Source: Planctomycetota bacterium (GTDB taxonomy: Bacteria > Planctomycetota > Planctomycetia > Gemmatales > Gemmataceae). From it: a DNA stretch of 64,000 bases. A program made the position numbers and the translations under genes. Shown piece by piece: positions 44,117 to 52,135 of the stretch. Below the pieces are notes generated by a model. That model was not told the DNA's origin. It was given only the letters and a program-made list of their open reading frames with translations, and searched no databases. Within the stretch, counting starts at the first letter, position 1. Every line of letters starts with the position of its first letter. Where the stretch lies: assembly GCA_016195405.1 (NCBI GenBank), contig JACPZP010000051.1, positions 42,693 through 106,692 on the forward strand. The letters are read 5' to 3'.

Positions 44117-44518
44117 ATGGTGGTTCGGCGGCTTATGGCACACTTAGTTGAGAAAATGCGTCAGGTGTATTCGATGCTATCTGCAGCGCGTGCCATCGTT
44201 CTTGTCTCGGTGCCATGGTCGCCGTGGCCGCGGAAGTCTCGGGATGTGTTGGCTGCGTTGGAGTCCACCCAAGAGCAGTGGTTTACCGATGCCTCAGTTG
44301 AGTTCTTCGACCTGTGGCCGGAGCGTGACGACGAATTGAAACGCTGGTATGAGTCGCTTTTCGCGAACTCAGCGCCACGGTTTCAGTTGCATGGGCATGG
44401 GTATGGTCCGCTCTGGTGGCTGTCTGAGGGCAAGGTGCTGGAGTGCCTTACGGAGCCATATGTATTTTCCCTTGAGGCACTGCAGCAGCGTTCGGCGGCC
44501 TTTTTCCATGGGATCTAG
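44117..44518 (+). CDS. Thioredoxin-fold-like protein without active-site cysteines
   Basis: About 133 residues. AIVLVSVPWSPWPRKSRDVL corresponds to the strand and helix of a thioredoxin active site, with SPWP where WCxPC would be. VEFFDLWPERDDELKRWYES and the closing GHGYGPLWWLSEGKVLECL fit the rest of a small thioredoxin fold, including a turn before the last strand. No Cys pair, so it cannot do redox chemistry. Several ATG candidates exist (44117, 44135, 44156). It overlaps the convergent P-type ATPase by 4 nt. Confidence 0.6.
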   Translation: MVVRRLMAHLVEKMRQVYSMLSAARAIVLVSVPWSPWPRKSRDVLAALESTQEQWFTDASVEFFDLWPERDDELKRWYESLFANSAPRFQLHGHGYGPLWWLSEGKVLECLTEPYVFSLEALQQRSAAFFHGI

Positions 44519-47124
44519 CGGGCACGATCCGACGCCGACTGGTGCCACGAAATGACACTCATGGCGTTAGGAACAGGAATTAAGTCGCTTATTAAACTCA
44601 GCAAGTACGCCACCCCCGCCACGGCCAAAACCATCGCCCAATCCACAACTTCAAGCGGCCACAGTTCGAAGAACCACGCGGACAGCGGCCAATACATCGC
44701 CGCGAGATACACGGGAATCGCGAACGCCCCAAGCAGGCGAAATCGTGTGTCGGCTTTCAAACTTTCGCCATCGCCGTCGCGCAGTGCGCGCAAGAGCGCG
44801 GTGATGCCCAAGAGGATCAACACCGACAACAGCATCGTGTGCTGGTACTTCTCGTCGCTTTGCAGTTTTCCGGCAATCAACAGCGTGACGACTCCGGCCA
44901 GTCCGAAAACGATCCCAGTCCGTAAGGCGAACCAGCCGACCTCCAACAGAAATCGAGGCTTCGAAGCACGGGTCGAGCGCTCGCGGCTTAGCGCAATCAC
45001 AAACGCGGGAATGCCGATCACGAGCCAATTGAGCAGCGTCACTTGCTGGGGCACATATGGAAACGGGATGCCGAACCAACCTGAGGCGTATGCCAGTATC
45101 AGAATCAGCGAATAGACGTTTTTGACCAGGAACAGCTTGGCCAAGCGGCGCAGATTGCGGACGATGACGCGGCCTTCTTCGAGCGTTTCGGGGAGCAAGG
45201 CGAAGTTGTTGTTTTCGAGCACCAAGCCGGATACGGTCTTGCTCGCCTGGCTGCCCTCCCCCATGGCGATGCCGAGGTCGGCCTTTTTGATGGGCAACAC
45301 GTCGTTGACGCCGTCGCCGATCATGGCCACGCGATGGCCCATTTTTCGAAGCATCTCGACAATTTGCACCTTCTGCTCCGGCGTCACTCGGCCGAAAATG
45401 CTGTGCTCGCGAATCAAAGACTCCGCGTCGGCAGATTCCGATAACTCCTGACCGGAAACTACCCGAAGTGTGGCCGGGACTGAGTCTTCAAAGCCCTGGT
45501 GCGCCGCGGGATGCCGGGGCTTCGAAGACTCAGCCCCGGCCACACCTGACGCCAGCGACAAGTCGAGATGCCCGATCGTGCCGCGCACAGTGTCGGGATT
45601 GTCCCCTGAAAGAACCTTGAAGGCGATCCCCTGTCCCGCCAGCGCTTGGAGCACCTTGGGCGCTTCGGGCCGCAGCTCGTCGCCGAAACAGAGCAAGGCG
45701 AGAGGTTGAAGAGGGACCATGGGCAACGATGTCAAGTTCGCGAGCACAATATCATCCGTGATCTGGCCGAATACGATCAGCCGCTGGCCTTGGGCTTGGC
45801 GCTCTGCAATTTGGGCATTCAAAGAATCTAAGGCACCCCGCAGGCTCGAAGACTCGCCTGCGGGCTTGGGGGTGTCACGCCAAAACTCGATGCGCTCATG
45901 CAACGCTTCCAGGGCGCCCATTACGAGAATTTGGTCGCCATCGTTGTCCCGCAAGCGAACCGCGCTGTAACGGTTCTGCGACTTGAAAGGGATTTGGTCG
46001 ATCGGCTCGACGGGCGCACTCCGGTCGCTTACGCTCCCGGCTCGCCGAGATTCTTGGCCAAGGGCGCTGCGCAAAGCCTGGATGTTTCGGTTGCTGTGGT
46101 CGATCGATGCCCAGGCGAAAGCACGGATCTTCTGCCGGATCGCGTCTTCGCCGAGCGAAGGCTCGAGAAAAACGATTTCTTCGAGGCGCAGATTGTTGGT
46201 CGTCAGCGTGCCGGTCTTGTCGGTGCAGATGACGTCGATCGACGCCATGGTTTCGACGGCGCTGAGCCGTTGCACAATGGCGCCGCGCAGGCTCATGACG
46301 ATAGCGCCGAGCGTGAAGGCCATGGTTGCCGTCAGGACCAGTCCTTGCGGAACCATCGAGGTAATTGTGGCCGCGATCATCCGGACGAAATCGCGCTTTT
46401 GCTCGAGCGTCTTCGGAAACCCTTGAAGGAAATAGGCGATCATGTAGACGAGAATCAAGCTAACCGCAACATAGGTGAGCACTTGGACGATGCGGTTGAT
46501 CACGTGCGTGAGCGGGCTGACGGCCTGATGATAACGCCGGGCCTGGGCGGAAGTTTGCTGAGCGAAGGATTGGGCGCCGATCGTTTCGGCGCGATAAATG
46601 CCCTCGCCGGCCACGCAAAAGCTCCCGGAAAGAAGCCGATCGCCGGGATTTCGCCGAATCGGATCGGATTCGCCCGTCAACAGAGCCTCGTCCACTTCGA
46701 GAAAATGTGCGTCGATAACTGGTCCGTCGGCAACGATAGAATCGCCGCTTTCAAGGCGGACGTACTCGCCGAGAACGACATCGTCAGCAGGAATTACCTG
46801 GGTTTGGCTGTCGCGAATCACTTGGACTCTTGTCTGCACGAGAATCGCGAGCTTGTCGAGATGCCGTTTGGCGCGAAGCTCCTGGACCAGGCCGAGCGAC
46901 GTGTTGACGATGGCCATGCCGCTGACGGCGAGGGCGCCCTGGTATTCGCCGAGAACGAACAGCGCGATCGCCGCCGGCGTCACCATGGCATTGAACCAGG
47001 TGAGCAGGTTGCGGCCTATGATTTGGAGGTAATCGCTCCACTCGGAGCGTGGCGTGCGGTTGACCTGGCCGCGGGCGACGCGCTCGGCCACCTCGGCAGC
47101 GGTCAGCCCGAGCAACTCGGCCAT
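44515..47124 (-). CDS. Cation-transporting P-type ATPase (E1-E2) with repeat-derived inserts
   Basis: An 869-residue P-type ATPase. Actuator motif TGES at 150-153, M4 motif VPQGL at 258-262 where most relatives have PEGL, phosphorylation site DKTGTLT (Asp302), hinge GDGVND (about 613-618), and C-terminal membrane helices. No heavy-metal domains or CPC motif, so a Ca/Mg-like or Mycobacterium CtpE-like pump is most plausible. Three stretches in the large cytoplasmic loop are encoded by palindromic repeats found elsewhere (residues about 360-369, 421-430 and 527-552). Monocistronic; starts 3 nt from the DUF1080 gene stop. Confidence 0.92.
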   Translation of the reverse strand: MAELLGLTAAEVAERVARGQVNRTPRSEWSDYLQIIGRNLLTWFNAMVTPAAIALFVLGEYQGALAVSGMAIVNTSLGLVQELRAKRHLDKLAILVQTRVQVIRDSQTQVIPADDVVLGEYVRLESGDSIVADGPVIDAHFLEVDEALLTGESDPIRRNPGDRLLSGSFCVAGEGIYRAETIGAQSFAQQTSAQARRYHQAVSPLTHVINRIVQVLTYVAVSLILVYMIAYFLQGFPKTLEQKRDFVRMIAATITSMVPQGLVLTATMAFTLGAIVMSLRGAIVQRLSAVETMASIDVICTDKTGTLTTNNLRLEEIVFLEPSLGEDAIRQKIRAFAWASIDHSNRNIQALRSALGQESRRAGSVSDRSAPVEPIDQIPFKSQNRYSAVRLRDNDGDQILVMGALEALHERIEFWRDTPKPAGESSSLRGALDSLNAQIAERQAQGQRLIVFGQITDDIVLANLTSLPMVPLQPLALLCFGDELRPEAPKVLQALAGQGIAFKVLSGDNPDTVRGTIGHLDLSLASGVAGAESSKPRHPAAHQGFEDSVPATLRVVSGQELSESADAESLIREHSIFGRVTPEQKVQIVEMLRKMGHRVAMIGDGVNDVLPIKKADLGIAMGEGSQASKTVSGLVLENNNFALLPETLEEGRVIVRNLRRLAKLFLVKNVYSLILILAYASGWFGIPFPYVPQQVTLLNWLVIGIPAFVIALSRERSTRASKPRFLLEVGWFALRTGIVFGLAGVVTLLIAGKLQSDEKYQHTMLLSVLILLGITALLRALRDGDGESLKADTRFRLLGAFAIPVYLAAMYWPLSAWFFELWPLEVVDWAMVLAVAGVAYLLSLISDLIPVPNAMSVISWHQSASDRAR
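45468..45545. repeat. In-frame palindrome A in the P-type ATPase gene
   Basis: The 29-bp arms 45468-45496 and 45517-45545 are inverted copies matching at 27 of 29 positions (right arm contains TTCGAAGACTCAGCCCC). The core TCGAAGACTC is shared with element B and the intergenic copy at 33821. It encodes about 26 residues of no family resemblance. Confidence 0.88.
45837..45864. repeat. In-frame palindrome B in the P-type ATPase gene
   Basis: CCCGCAGGCTCGAA, then GACTCGCCTGCGGG, is a 28-bp palindrome followed by CTTGGG. It is the same element as the intergenic copy at 33821-33848, with compensatory stem changes. Encodes KPAGESSSLRG-type residues. Confidence 0.88.
46019..46046. repeat. In-frame repeat C in the P-type ATPase gene
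   Basis: 28 bases identical to the intergenic copy at 6364-6391. Encodes GSVSDRS within the nucleotide-binding domain region. Confidence 0.88.
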
Positions 47125-47126
47125 GG

Positions 47127-47777
47127 TTACTTCAGTTCCTTTAGGCGGATGTGGCGGAATTCGACGCGGTCGGTGTGACTTTGCAGGCCGATGCGACCCG
47201 TTTTGCGGCTGAGCCCGGTGTGCTCCTTGGCGACGGCGGGATCTTGCAGGCAGCGGTCAAGGTCGGCGTCCACGATCTTGACGCCGTTGAGCGTGACGGC
47301 GACGTTGCGGCCTTGGGCTCGTATCGTCATGCTGTTCCACTCGCCGGCCGGCTTGCTCGTTCGCCGCGTGGGCGGAACTACATGGTAGATGGAACCGGTG
47401 TATTGGTAGAAATCGATCTTGGCGTACTTGGGATGGAAGTCGTCGAGAATCTGGATTTCCATGCCCACGCGGCTAATGTGGCCTTCTTGGGGCGCGCGAA
47501 TGTAAACGCCGCTGTTGCCGCCGGGCTTCAGGCGATATTCGAGCCGGATTTCGAAATCGGCGTAGTCACGCACCGTGCCCAGCCAGCCGCCGCCTCCGCC
47601 CTTGCAGACGAGTAAGCCGTCTTCAACTGTCCAGATTTGTTCCTTGCCGGCGAACTGTTTCCAGCCGGCGAGGTCTTTACCGTCAAACAGAGAGACGAAG
47701 CCGTCTTCTTGCGGGCGACTGTTAGCCGATTGCTGGATCGCGGACAGTAAGCCGAAGGCGGTCAATGCCAGGATCAT
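47127..47777 (-). CDS. Secreted DUF1080 (3-keto-disaccharide hydrolase-like) protein
   Basis: A 216-residue protein with a short signal peptide (MILALTAFGLLSAIQQS). The DUF1080 concanavalin-like fold is shown by FVSLFDGKDLAGWKQFAGK (residues 27-45), WTVEDGLLVCKGGGGGWL, YADFEIRLEYRLKPGGNSGV, QILDDFHP and GRIGLQSHTDRVEFRHI. The family is greatly expanded in planctomycetes and has members acting on 3-keto-sugars. Substrate here unknown. It is divergent from the hydrolase gene at 47977. Confidence 0.92.
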   Translation of the reverse strand: MILALTAFGLLSAIQQSANSRPQEDGFVSLFDGKDLAGWKQFAGKEQIWTVEDGLLVCKGGGGGWLGTVRDYADFEIRLEYRLKPGGNSGVYIRAPQEGHISRVGMEIQILDDFHPKYAKIDFYQYTGSIYHVVPPTRRTSKPAGEWNSMTIRAQGRNVAVTLNGVKIVDADLDRCLQDPAVAKEHTGLSRKTGRIGLQSHTDRVEFRHIRLKELK

Positions 47778-47976
47778 ACTGCTGTCTCATGTGAGAGAAT
47801 TGCCGATATCTTCCGAGATTGTACGTGGTGCTCAAAACGAGGCTACCGTCTCGACAATTTGGCTTGCATTGCGAGGAGGGGCTGCCGAGCTTGTAACCAA
47901 CCTTGACTTTGCTGCGAGCCTCGCTTGACAGATCTGCTTCTATCCTTGATAACGTTGCCAATCACGGAGGCCGCGC

Positions 47977-48849
47977 ATGGTTGCGATGTTGTCGTCGTTG
48001 GGGCAGAAATCCGCTGCGGTCCGCAAAGGGCTGGTTCGCGGCGTGTTTCTGCTGCTGGTGGTTTATGCGACGACCGTTATCGTCCTGTTGGCCTTAGAAG
48101 ACCGCTTCGTATTTCGACCTTTCACGTCGGCTGAGCGCTGGCAGGCACCGTCATCCGATTGTGATTTTCAAGACGAATTCATCACGATGGAGGGGGCGAC
48201 GATCCATGTTCGCTGGTTCCCTTGCCCAGGCAGCAATGGGGTCGCGTTATTCTGCCATAGCCAAAACGCCAATCTCAGCATTTGCAGGCCTGCTGCATCA
48301 GTGAAAAAATGGCACCAAGAGACCGGTCTCTCTGTCCTGTTCTTCGATTATCCCGGCTATGGCCGCAGCAGCGGAACGCCAAGCGAAACCAGTTGCTACC
48401 AGGCCGCGGAGACGGCGTACAACTGGCTCGTTGACAAGCAAGAGATAGCACCGGCGGAGATAGTCGTGGTCGGTCGCTCGCTTGGGACCGCCGTGGCCGT
48501 GGAGCTGGCAAGCCGCCGTCCGCATCGGGCCATTGTGTTGGTCAGTCCGTTTACTTCAATTCCTGACGTGGCCCAAACGCGTTTTCCATTCCTGCCCGCC
48601 TGGCTCATGCGCAATCGTTTTGACAGCTTGAGCAGAGTCGGCCACTGTACGGGCCCGACGCTGATCGTGCATGGGACAAAAGATGCGAAGACGCCGTATT
48701 GCCTTGCGAAACAACTATTCGACGCGGCGCCGGAGCCGCGGAAATTCCTTACGGTCTGCGGCGCGGGACATGGCGACGCAGTTCTTTGTAATTTCTTTCC
48801 GGAATTGCGCCGATGTCTTCAAGTGCACACCCGGCCAACCGGCCAATGA
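47977..48849 (+). CDS. Membrane-anchored alpha/beta hydrolase
   Basis: A 290-residue protein with a membrane anchor at residues 22-41 (GVFLLLVVYATTVIVLLALE). Alpha/beta hydrolase core: FFDYPGYGRSSGTPS, nucleophile elbow GRSLG (about 168-172), acidic residue in VHGTKDAKTPY, and catalytic His in GAGHGDAV. Closest in style to the ABHD13/Bem46 group (DUF of membrane-linked serine hydrolases). No neighbour shares a pathway. The start follows CGGAGG. Confidence 0.86.
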   Translation: MVAMLSSLGQKSAAVRKGLVRGVFLLLVVYATTVIVLLALEDRFVFRPFTSAERWQAPSSDCDFQDEFITMEGATIHVRWFPCPGSNGVALFCHSQNANLSICRPAASVKKWHQETGLSVLFFDYPGYGRSSGTPSETSCYQAAETAYNWLVDKQEIAPAEIVVVGRSLGTAVAVELASRRPHRAIVLVSPFTSIPDVAQTRFPFLPAWLMRNRFDSLSRVGHCTGPTLIVHGTKDAKTPYCLAKQLFDAAPEPRKFLTVCGAGHGDAVLCNFFPELRRCLQVHTRPTGQ

Positions 48850-48906
48850 AATCGAAGCGCGTGCGATTTGTTCCATAATCCGGAAATGTGTTTCGCCCTC
48901 GTCCGA

Positions 48907-49131
48907 TTACCGGCCCACGCGGCGGCAGCCGGGCGCTCCGCACGGAGGCAGACTTGGGTCGCCGCAAGCGCTCGGAAACGACGCCGTGCTCGATTGTGGC
49001 GCGGCGGGGAGGCTTAGGAGCTTTTCGAGGTCGTTGCTGTGACATTCGGGGCATTCGGCCTTTTCGTCGCCATATACCAAGGCTTCAAAGGAATGCCGGC
49101 AGGTTTGACAGGCATATTCGAATAATGGCAT
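48907..49131 (-). CDS. FmdB family zinc-ribbon protein
   Basis: A 74-residue protein beginning MPLFEYACQTCRHSFEALVY. Zinc ligands are CxxC (CQTC) and CPECHS, as in FmdB-like regulators. The C-terminal part (CGDPSLPPCGAPGCRR) carries three more Cys residues. Probable function is regulatory or assembly-related; not established. ATG at 49131 used; ATG at 49140 would add three residues. Confidence 0.87.
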   Translation of the reverse strand: MPLFEYACQTCRHSFEALVYGDEKAECPECHSNDLEKLLSLPAAPQSSTASFPSACGDPSLPPCGAPGCRRVGR

Positions 49132-49172
49132 GCGTGGCACCTTCCGTCTGTTCTGCGACCCGGGCGAAACGA

Positions 49173-50090
49173 TTACGTGCGTTTCTTCTTGTAGATCTCG
49201 CTGGCGCGCTGGAGGATTTCCTTCTCCGTGTCGGTAAGGCTGTCGCGGCCGTGGCGGCTCAGCTTTTCCAGGACCGCGTCGAGCTTGGCGTCGAGATGTT
49301 CATCGAGATCGGCGCTCTTGGGAGCGCCCACGGACACCGGTTCTTCCTGCGGCCGATAAACGCGTAAGCGCGGCCGCGAACGCTGGCGCCGCCACGAGTG
49401 CATGCCGCTCCAAAAGCCGAGGATGCGCCAGTGTTGAAAGTAGTAAAGCGTCGCGAACGCCGCGCCGCCGAGGTGAACGGAAACCGCCACAGGGGTGTCG
49501 GTGCGTGACAATAAGTGAAAGCCATCCTGCGCGACTTGGAACACCACGAAGAGCCAAATGGGTACGGGCAAGACGAAAAAGACGAGAATCAAATTGTGAG
49601 GAAAATGGAACGCAAAGAGAACCATGACGGCAGTCACGGCTCCGGAGGCGCCTAAGCAAAACAATTGGTGACCCTGCACGAGCGCCTGCATCTCGAAGAA
49701 CAAGCCCCCAATAACCGCGGAGATGAGATAGAAGGAAAGGAATTCGCGCGAGCCATACATCCGTTCTATCTCGCTGCCGAACCACCAAAGGAAGAGTAGG
49801 TTGAAGAGGATGTGCATCCAGTCAGCCGGAGAATGCAAGAAGGAGTAGGTCAGTAGCCGCCATACCTGCCCATTTAGGACGTTGGCGGTGTCCAACTCGA
49901 GGTACTCTGTTACCGGTCCCCAACCTGGACGTTGGCCACCGGGGCCAGGCGTGGGGAGGGTGGCGAGTTGCACGACATAAAGCGCAATGTTGATGCCAAT
50001 CAGCCATTTGCATACTTGGCCGCTGGGAATCAGCGAGTCCAGATAGCTGGGGCCTTCCTTGCGGTAGTAGTCGCGATCGTAAATCCCCAT
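49173..50090 (-). CDS. Rhomboid family intramembrane serine protease
   Basis: A 305-residue protein with six membrane helices. Catalytic Ser149 in LGASGAVTA and His206 in SVHLGGAAFA; WMHILFNLLFLWWFGSEIER (about 91-110) is the usual L1/helix 2 motif. A C-terminal cytoplasmic extension of about 80 residues (RRQRSRPRLRVYRPQEEPVS, LEKLSRHGRDSLTDTEKEIL) ends in a helix related to the DUF6576-type tail found on rhomboids. Substrate unknown. Confidence 0.93.
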   Translation of the reverse strand: MGIYDRDYYRKEGPSYLDSLIPSGQVCKWLIGINIALYVVQLATLPTPGPGGQRPGWGPVTEYLELDTANVLNGQVWRLLTYSFLHSPADWMHILFNLLFLWWFGSEIERMYGSREFLSFYLISAVIGGLFFEMQALVQGHQLFCLGASGAVTAVMVLFAFHFPHNLILVFFVLPVPIWLFVVFQVAQDGFHLLSRTDTPVAVSVHLGGAAFATLYYFQHWRILGFWSGMHSWRRQRSRPRLRVYRPQEEPVSVGAPKSADLDEHLDAKLDAVLEKLSRHGRDSLTDTEKEILQRASEIYKKKRT

Positions 50091-50202
50091 GGGACGCGGA
50101 CCCCAAGGATGAAGAGCGTACGCAGGTTCACCATCAGTTCTACCACACCGACCATAGGAGGGGAAAGGGGGCGCGCGGCGAAATTGCGCCGGCCCGCTCG
50201 CG

Positions 50203-50219
50203 GGTTAGCGCGGACCAGC
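50203..50219. repeat. GGGTTAGCGCG repeat, single arm
   Basis: CTCGCGGGTTAGCGCGG-type arm of the GCTAACCCGC family, between the rhomboid gene and the next gene. The matching arm is imperfect. Confidence 0.5.
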
Positions 50220-50249
50220 ACTTTGAAGTGAATGCGAAGCCGCGAACGG

Positions 50250-50726
50250 TTATTGCGCGGCCTGGGCGCGGAAGAACGTCAAGTCATGGCGACGGATTGC
50301 GACGCCGGGCCGGCCATCGGGACGCGGGCCCATGGTGTAGACGCCGAACTTTCCGGTGGTCGTCTCGGCCACGTAAAGAGCGGCCTGACCCTGGCTGATG
50401 CTGCCGGTCGTCATCATGAAATGCACGTTCGCCTTGGGCTGAATCTGAAACTCACTGACCAGATCGACCTCGGCCCAGGCGATCACTTTGCCGATGCCAC
50501 GATCGATGAGCGTGCCCAGAAGCCTGCCGGAGCGGTAATCAAGCAGCCAGATTCCGTCGGTCGGAGCGCCCGGCGCCACCGCGACGGGTCCCGTGCAGAG
50601 GATGTATTCCTCGTGGCGATCGTTGCCCGCGCGCGCCTGTTTAGACGAACCGAGAAAAAAGATGGTCACGACGCCGCCCAAAATCAGACCCACGCCTAAC
50701 CATATCAAGCGAGAAAGATCCTTCAT
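50250..50726 (-). CDS. Single-pass membrane protein, unknown function
   Basis: A 158-residue protein. N-terminal membrane segment (LIWLGVGLILGGVVTIFFLG, residues 7-26), then a compact region with GIWLLDYRSGRLLGTLIDRG, VSEFQIQPKANVHFMMTTGS and GKFGVYTMGPR. I recognise this as a planctomycete-type hypothetical pattern without assigned function. The outside part could be a small beta domain. A 217-nt gap before the next gene has only weak palindromic traces. Confidence 0.7.
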   Translation of the reverse strand: MKDLSRLIWLGVGLILGGVVTIFFLGSSKQARAGNDRHEEYILCTGPVAVAPGAPTDGIWLLDYRSGRLLGTLIDRGIGKVIAWAEVDLVSEFQIQPKANVHFMMTTGSISQGQAALYVAETTTGKFGVYTMGPRPDGRPGVAIRRHDLTFFRAQAAQ

Positions 50727-50943
50727 CGCGCCGACCCTCCCATCCAGACATTCGCAGATTATGTTCGCAGGAAATGCGAAGCCGCGAGCGGCGGACTATA
50801 GCATCGGGACCGCGTTATACCAACAGGGATTGATTGCTCATTTGGGGCTATTCGTTTATGATCTGGGGCTGACGGCGGAAGCTGGGAGATTCCGGCAAAA
50901 GATGCCGTCCGGCAAAGATGCCGATTGCGCGAAAGGATGCCAA

Positions 50944-51996
50944 ATGCGTGGCCTTTCAGGTCTTGTCCTTCTTGTCTGCGTCGGGCTGACCCTCGGGTAC
51001 TTATCAGGCGGGTGCGAGCAGCAACAGCCGCAGCAGGATCCCGAGCTACAGATTCCAGGCGGCGGCGCCGGCGATTTCCTTTTCTGTTTTTGGAACGTCG
51101 AAAACCTTTTCGACGACCAGCGCGACGGCCGCACCGGTCCGGGCGATCGCGAATACGATCCCTGGTTCGCCGACAATCCTGATATGCTGAAGTTGAAATT
51201 GGAAAAGCTCAGCGAGGCCCTGCTCGCGCTCAATAAGGGCAAAGGGCCTGACATCTTGGCCGTCTGCGAGGTCGAATCGATTCGGGCAGCCGAATTACTT
51301 CAACAGGCGTTAAATAGCCGGCTGACCGATCCTAGCCTGCATTACACGCATGTGCTCATGAAGGAAATCAAAGGCGGACGGCACATCGCGCCCGCGATCC
51401 TGACGCGACTACCGGTGGTCCGCGACAAGACCCGCACCCACGGCAATCGCCTGCGCATCTTGGAAGGGCATATCGTCGTCGAAAGCCATGAGTTGGTCGT
51501 GTTGGCGTCGCACTGGACGTCGCACGTCACCGAAGGCAGCGACCGTGGCAGGAACGATTACGCCAACAAGATCTACGGCGCCGCCAATGCCATGTACCAT
51601 AGCAATCCCGCGGTGGACGCCATCATCTGCGGCGACTTCAACACCGGTCCGGACGATCCCGCGGTCACCGAAAGCCTCCATGCGACCGGCGCCTTGCCGA
51701 CCCAAACCGGCGACTCGCTCAGGCTGTTGAACCTTTTCGCCGACAAAGATCCCGCGCGCTACTGTACGCACTACTACAAACGGCCGCTGATCTACGATCA
51801 AATCATCGTGACGCCGGGGATGCTGGACGGCGTCGGCTGGTCGTGCGATCCCGCCAGCGTGCAGGTCATTCAAACTTTGAAAAAGCCGGGAGATCGCTTT
51901 GACCGGCCTTGGCGATTCGGCGGCGCGCACGAGCGCGGCCAACGCGGCTACAGCGATCATTTTCCGGTGACGGTGCGCCTCAAAGTCCAGCGATAA
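50944..51996 (+). CDS. Endonuclease/exonuclease/phosphatase family lipoprotein
   Basis: A 350-residue protein from the ATG at 50944, which has GAAAGGA just upstream. Lipobox LSGGC with Cys24 and a Gln/Pro-rich linker. The fold is the EEP (DNase I-like) type: CFWNVENLFDDQRDGRTGPG (catalytic Asn), ILAVCEVESIRAAELLQQ (catalytic Glu), VLASHWTSHV, ICGDFNTGPDDPAV (GDFN with Asp/Asn) and SDHFPVTVRLK (catalytic Asp-His). Likely an outer-surface nuclease or phosphodiesterase; substrate unknown. Confidence 0.92.
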   Translation: MRGLSGLVLLVCVGLTLGYLSGGCEQQQPQQDPELQIPGGGAGDFLFCFWNVENLFDDQRDGRTGPGDREYDPWFADNPDMLKLKLEKLSEALLALNKGKGPDILAVCEVESIRAAELLQQALNSRLTDPSLHYTHVLMKEIKGGRHIAPAILTRLPVVRDKTRTHGNRLRILEGHIVVESHELVVLASHWTSHVTEGSDRGRNDYANKIYGAANAMYHSNPAVDAIICGDFNTGPDDPAVTESLHATGALPTQTGDSLRLLNLFADKDPARYCTHYYKRPLIYDQIIVTPGMLDGVGWSCDPASVQVIQTLKKPGDRFDRPWRFGGAHERGQRGYSDHFPVTVRLKVQR

Positions 51997-52135
51997 CGCG
52001 AAGCCGGCGCGTCCAGTGATGTTCAGATCGCGTAATCGTGAGATGCTGCCTTGCTTTCAAACCCTCAAATCCTTAAGATTTTCCATTACTTCATCCAGAA
52101 ATGATCGGTGATTAGTTCGATAGAAAGGTTGATCC

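Noticed and set aside
45898..47178. 426-codon plus-strand frame opposite the P-type ATPase
   Set aside because: Antisense shadow of a gene with all P-type ATPase motifs.
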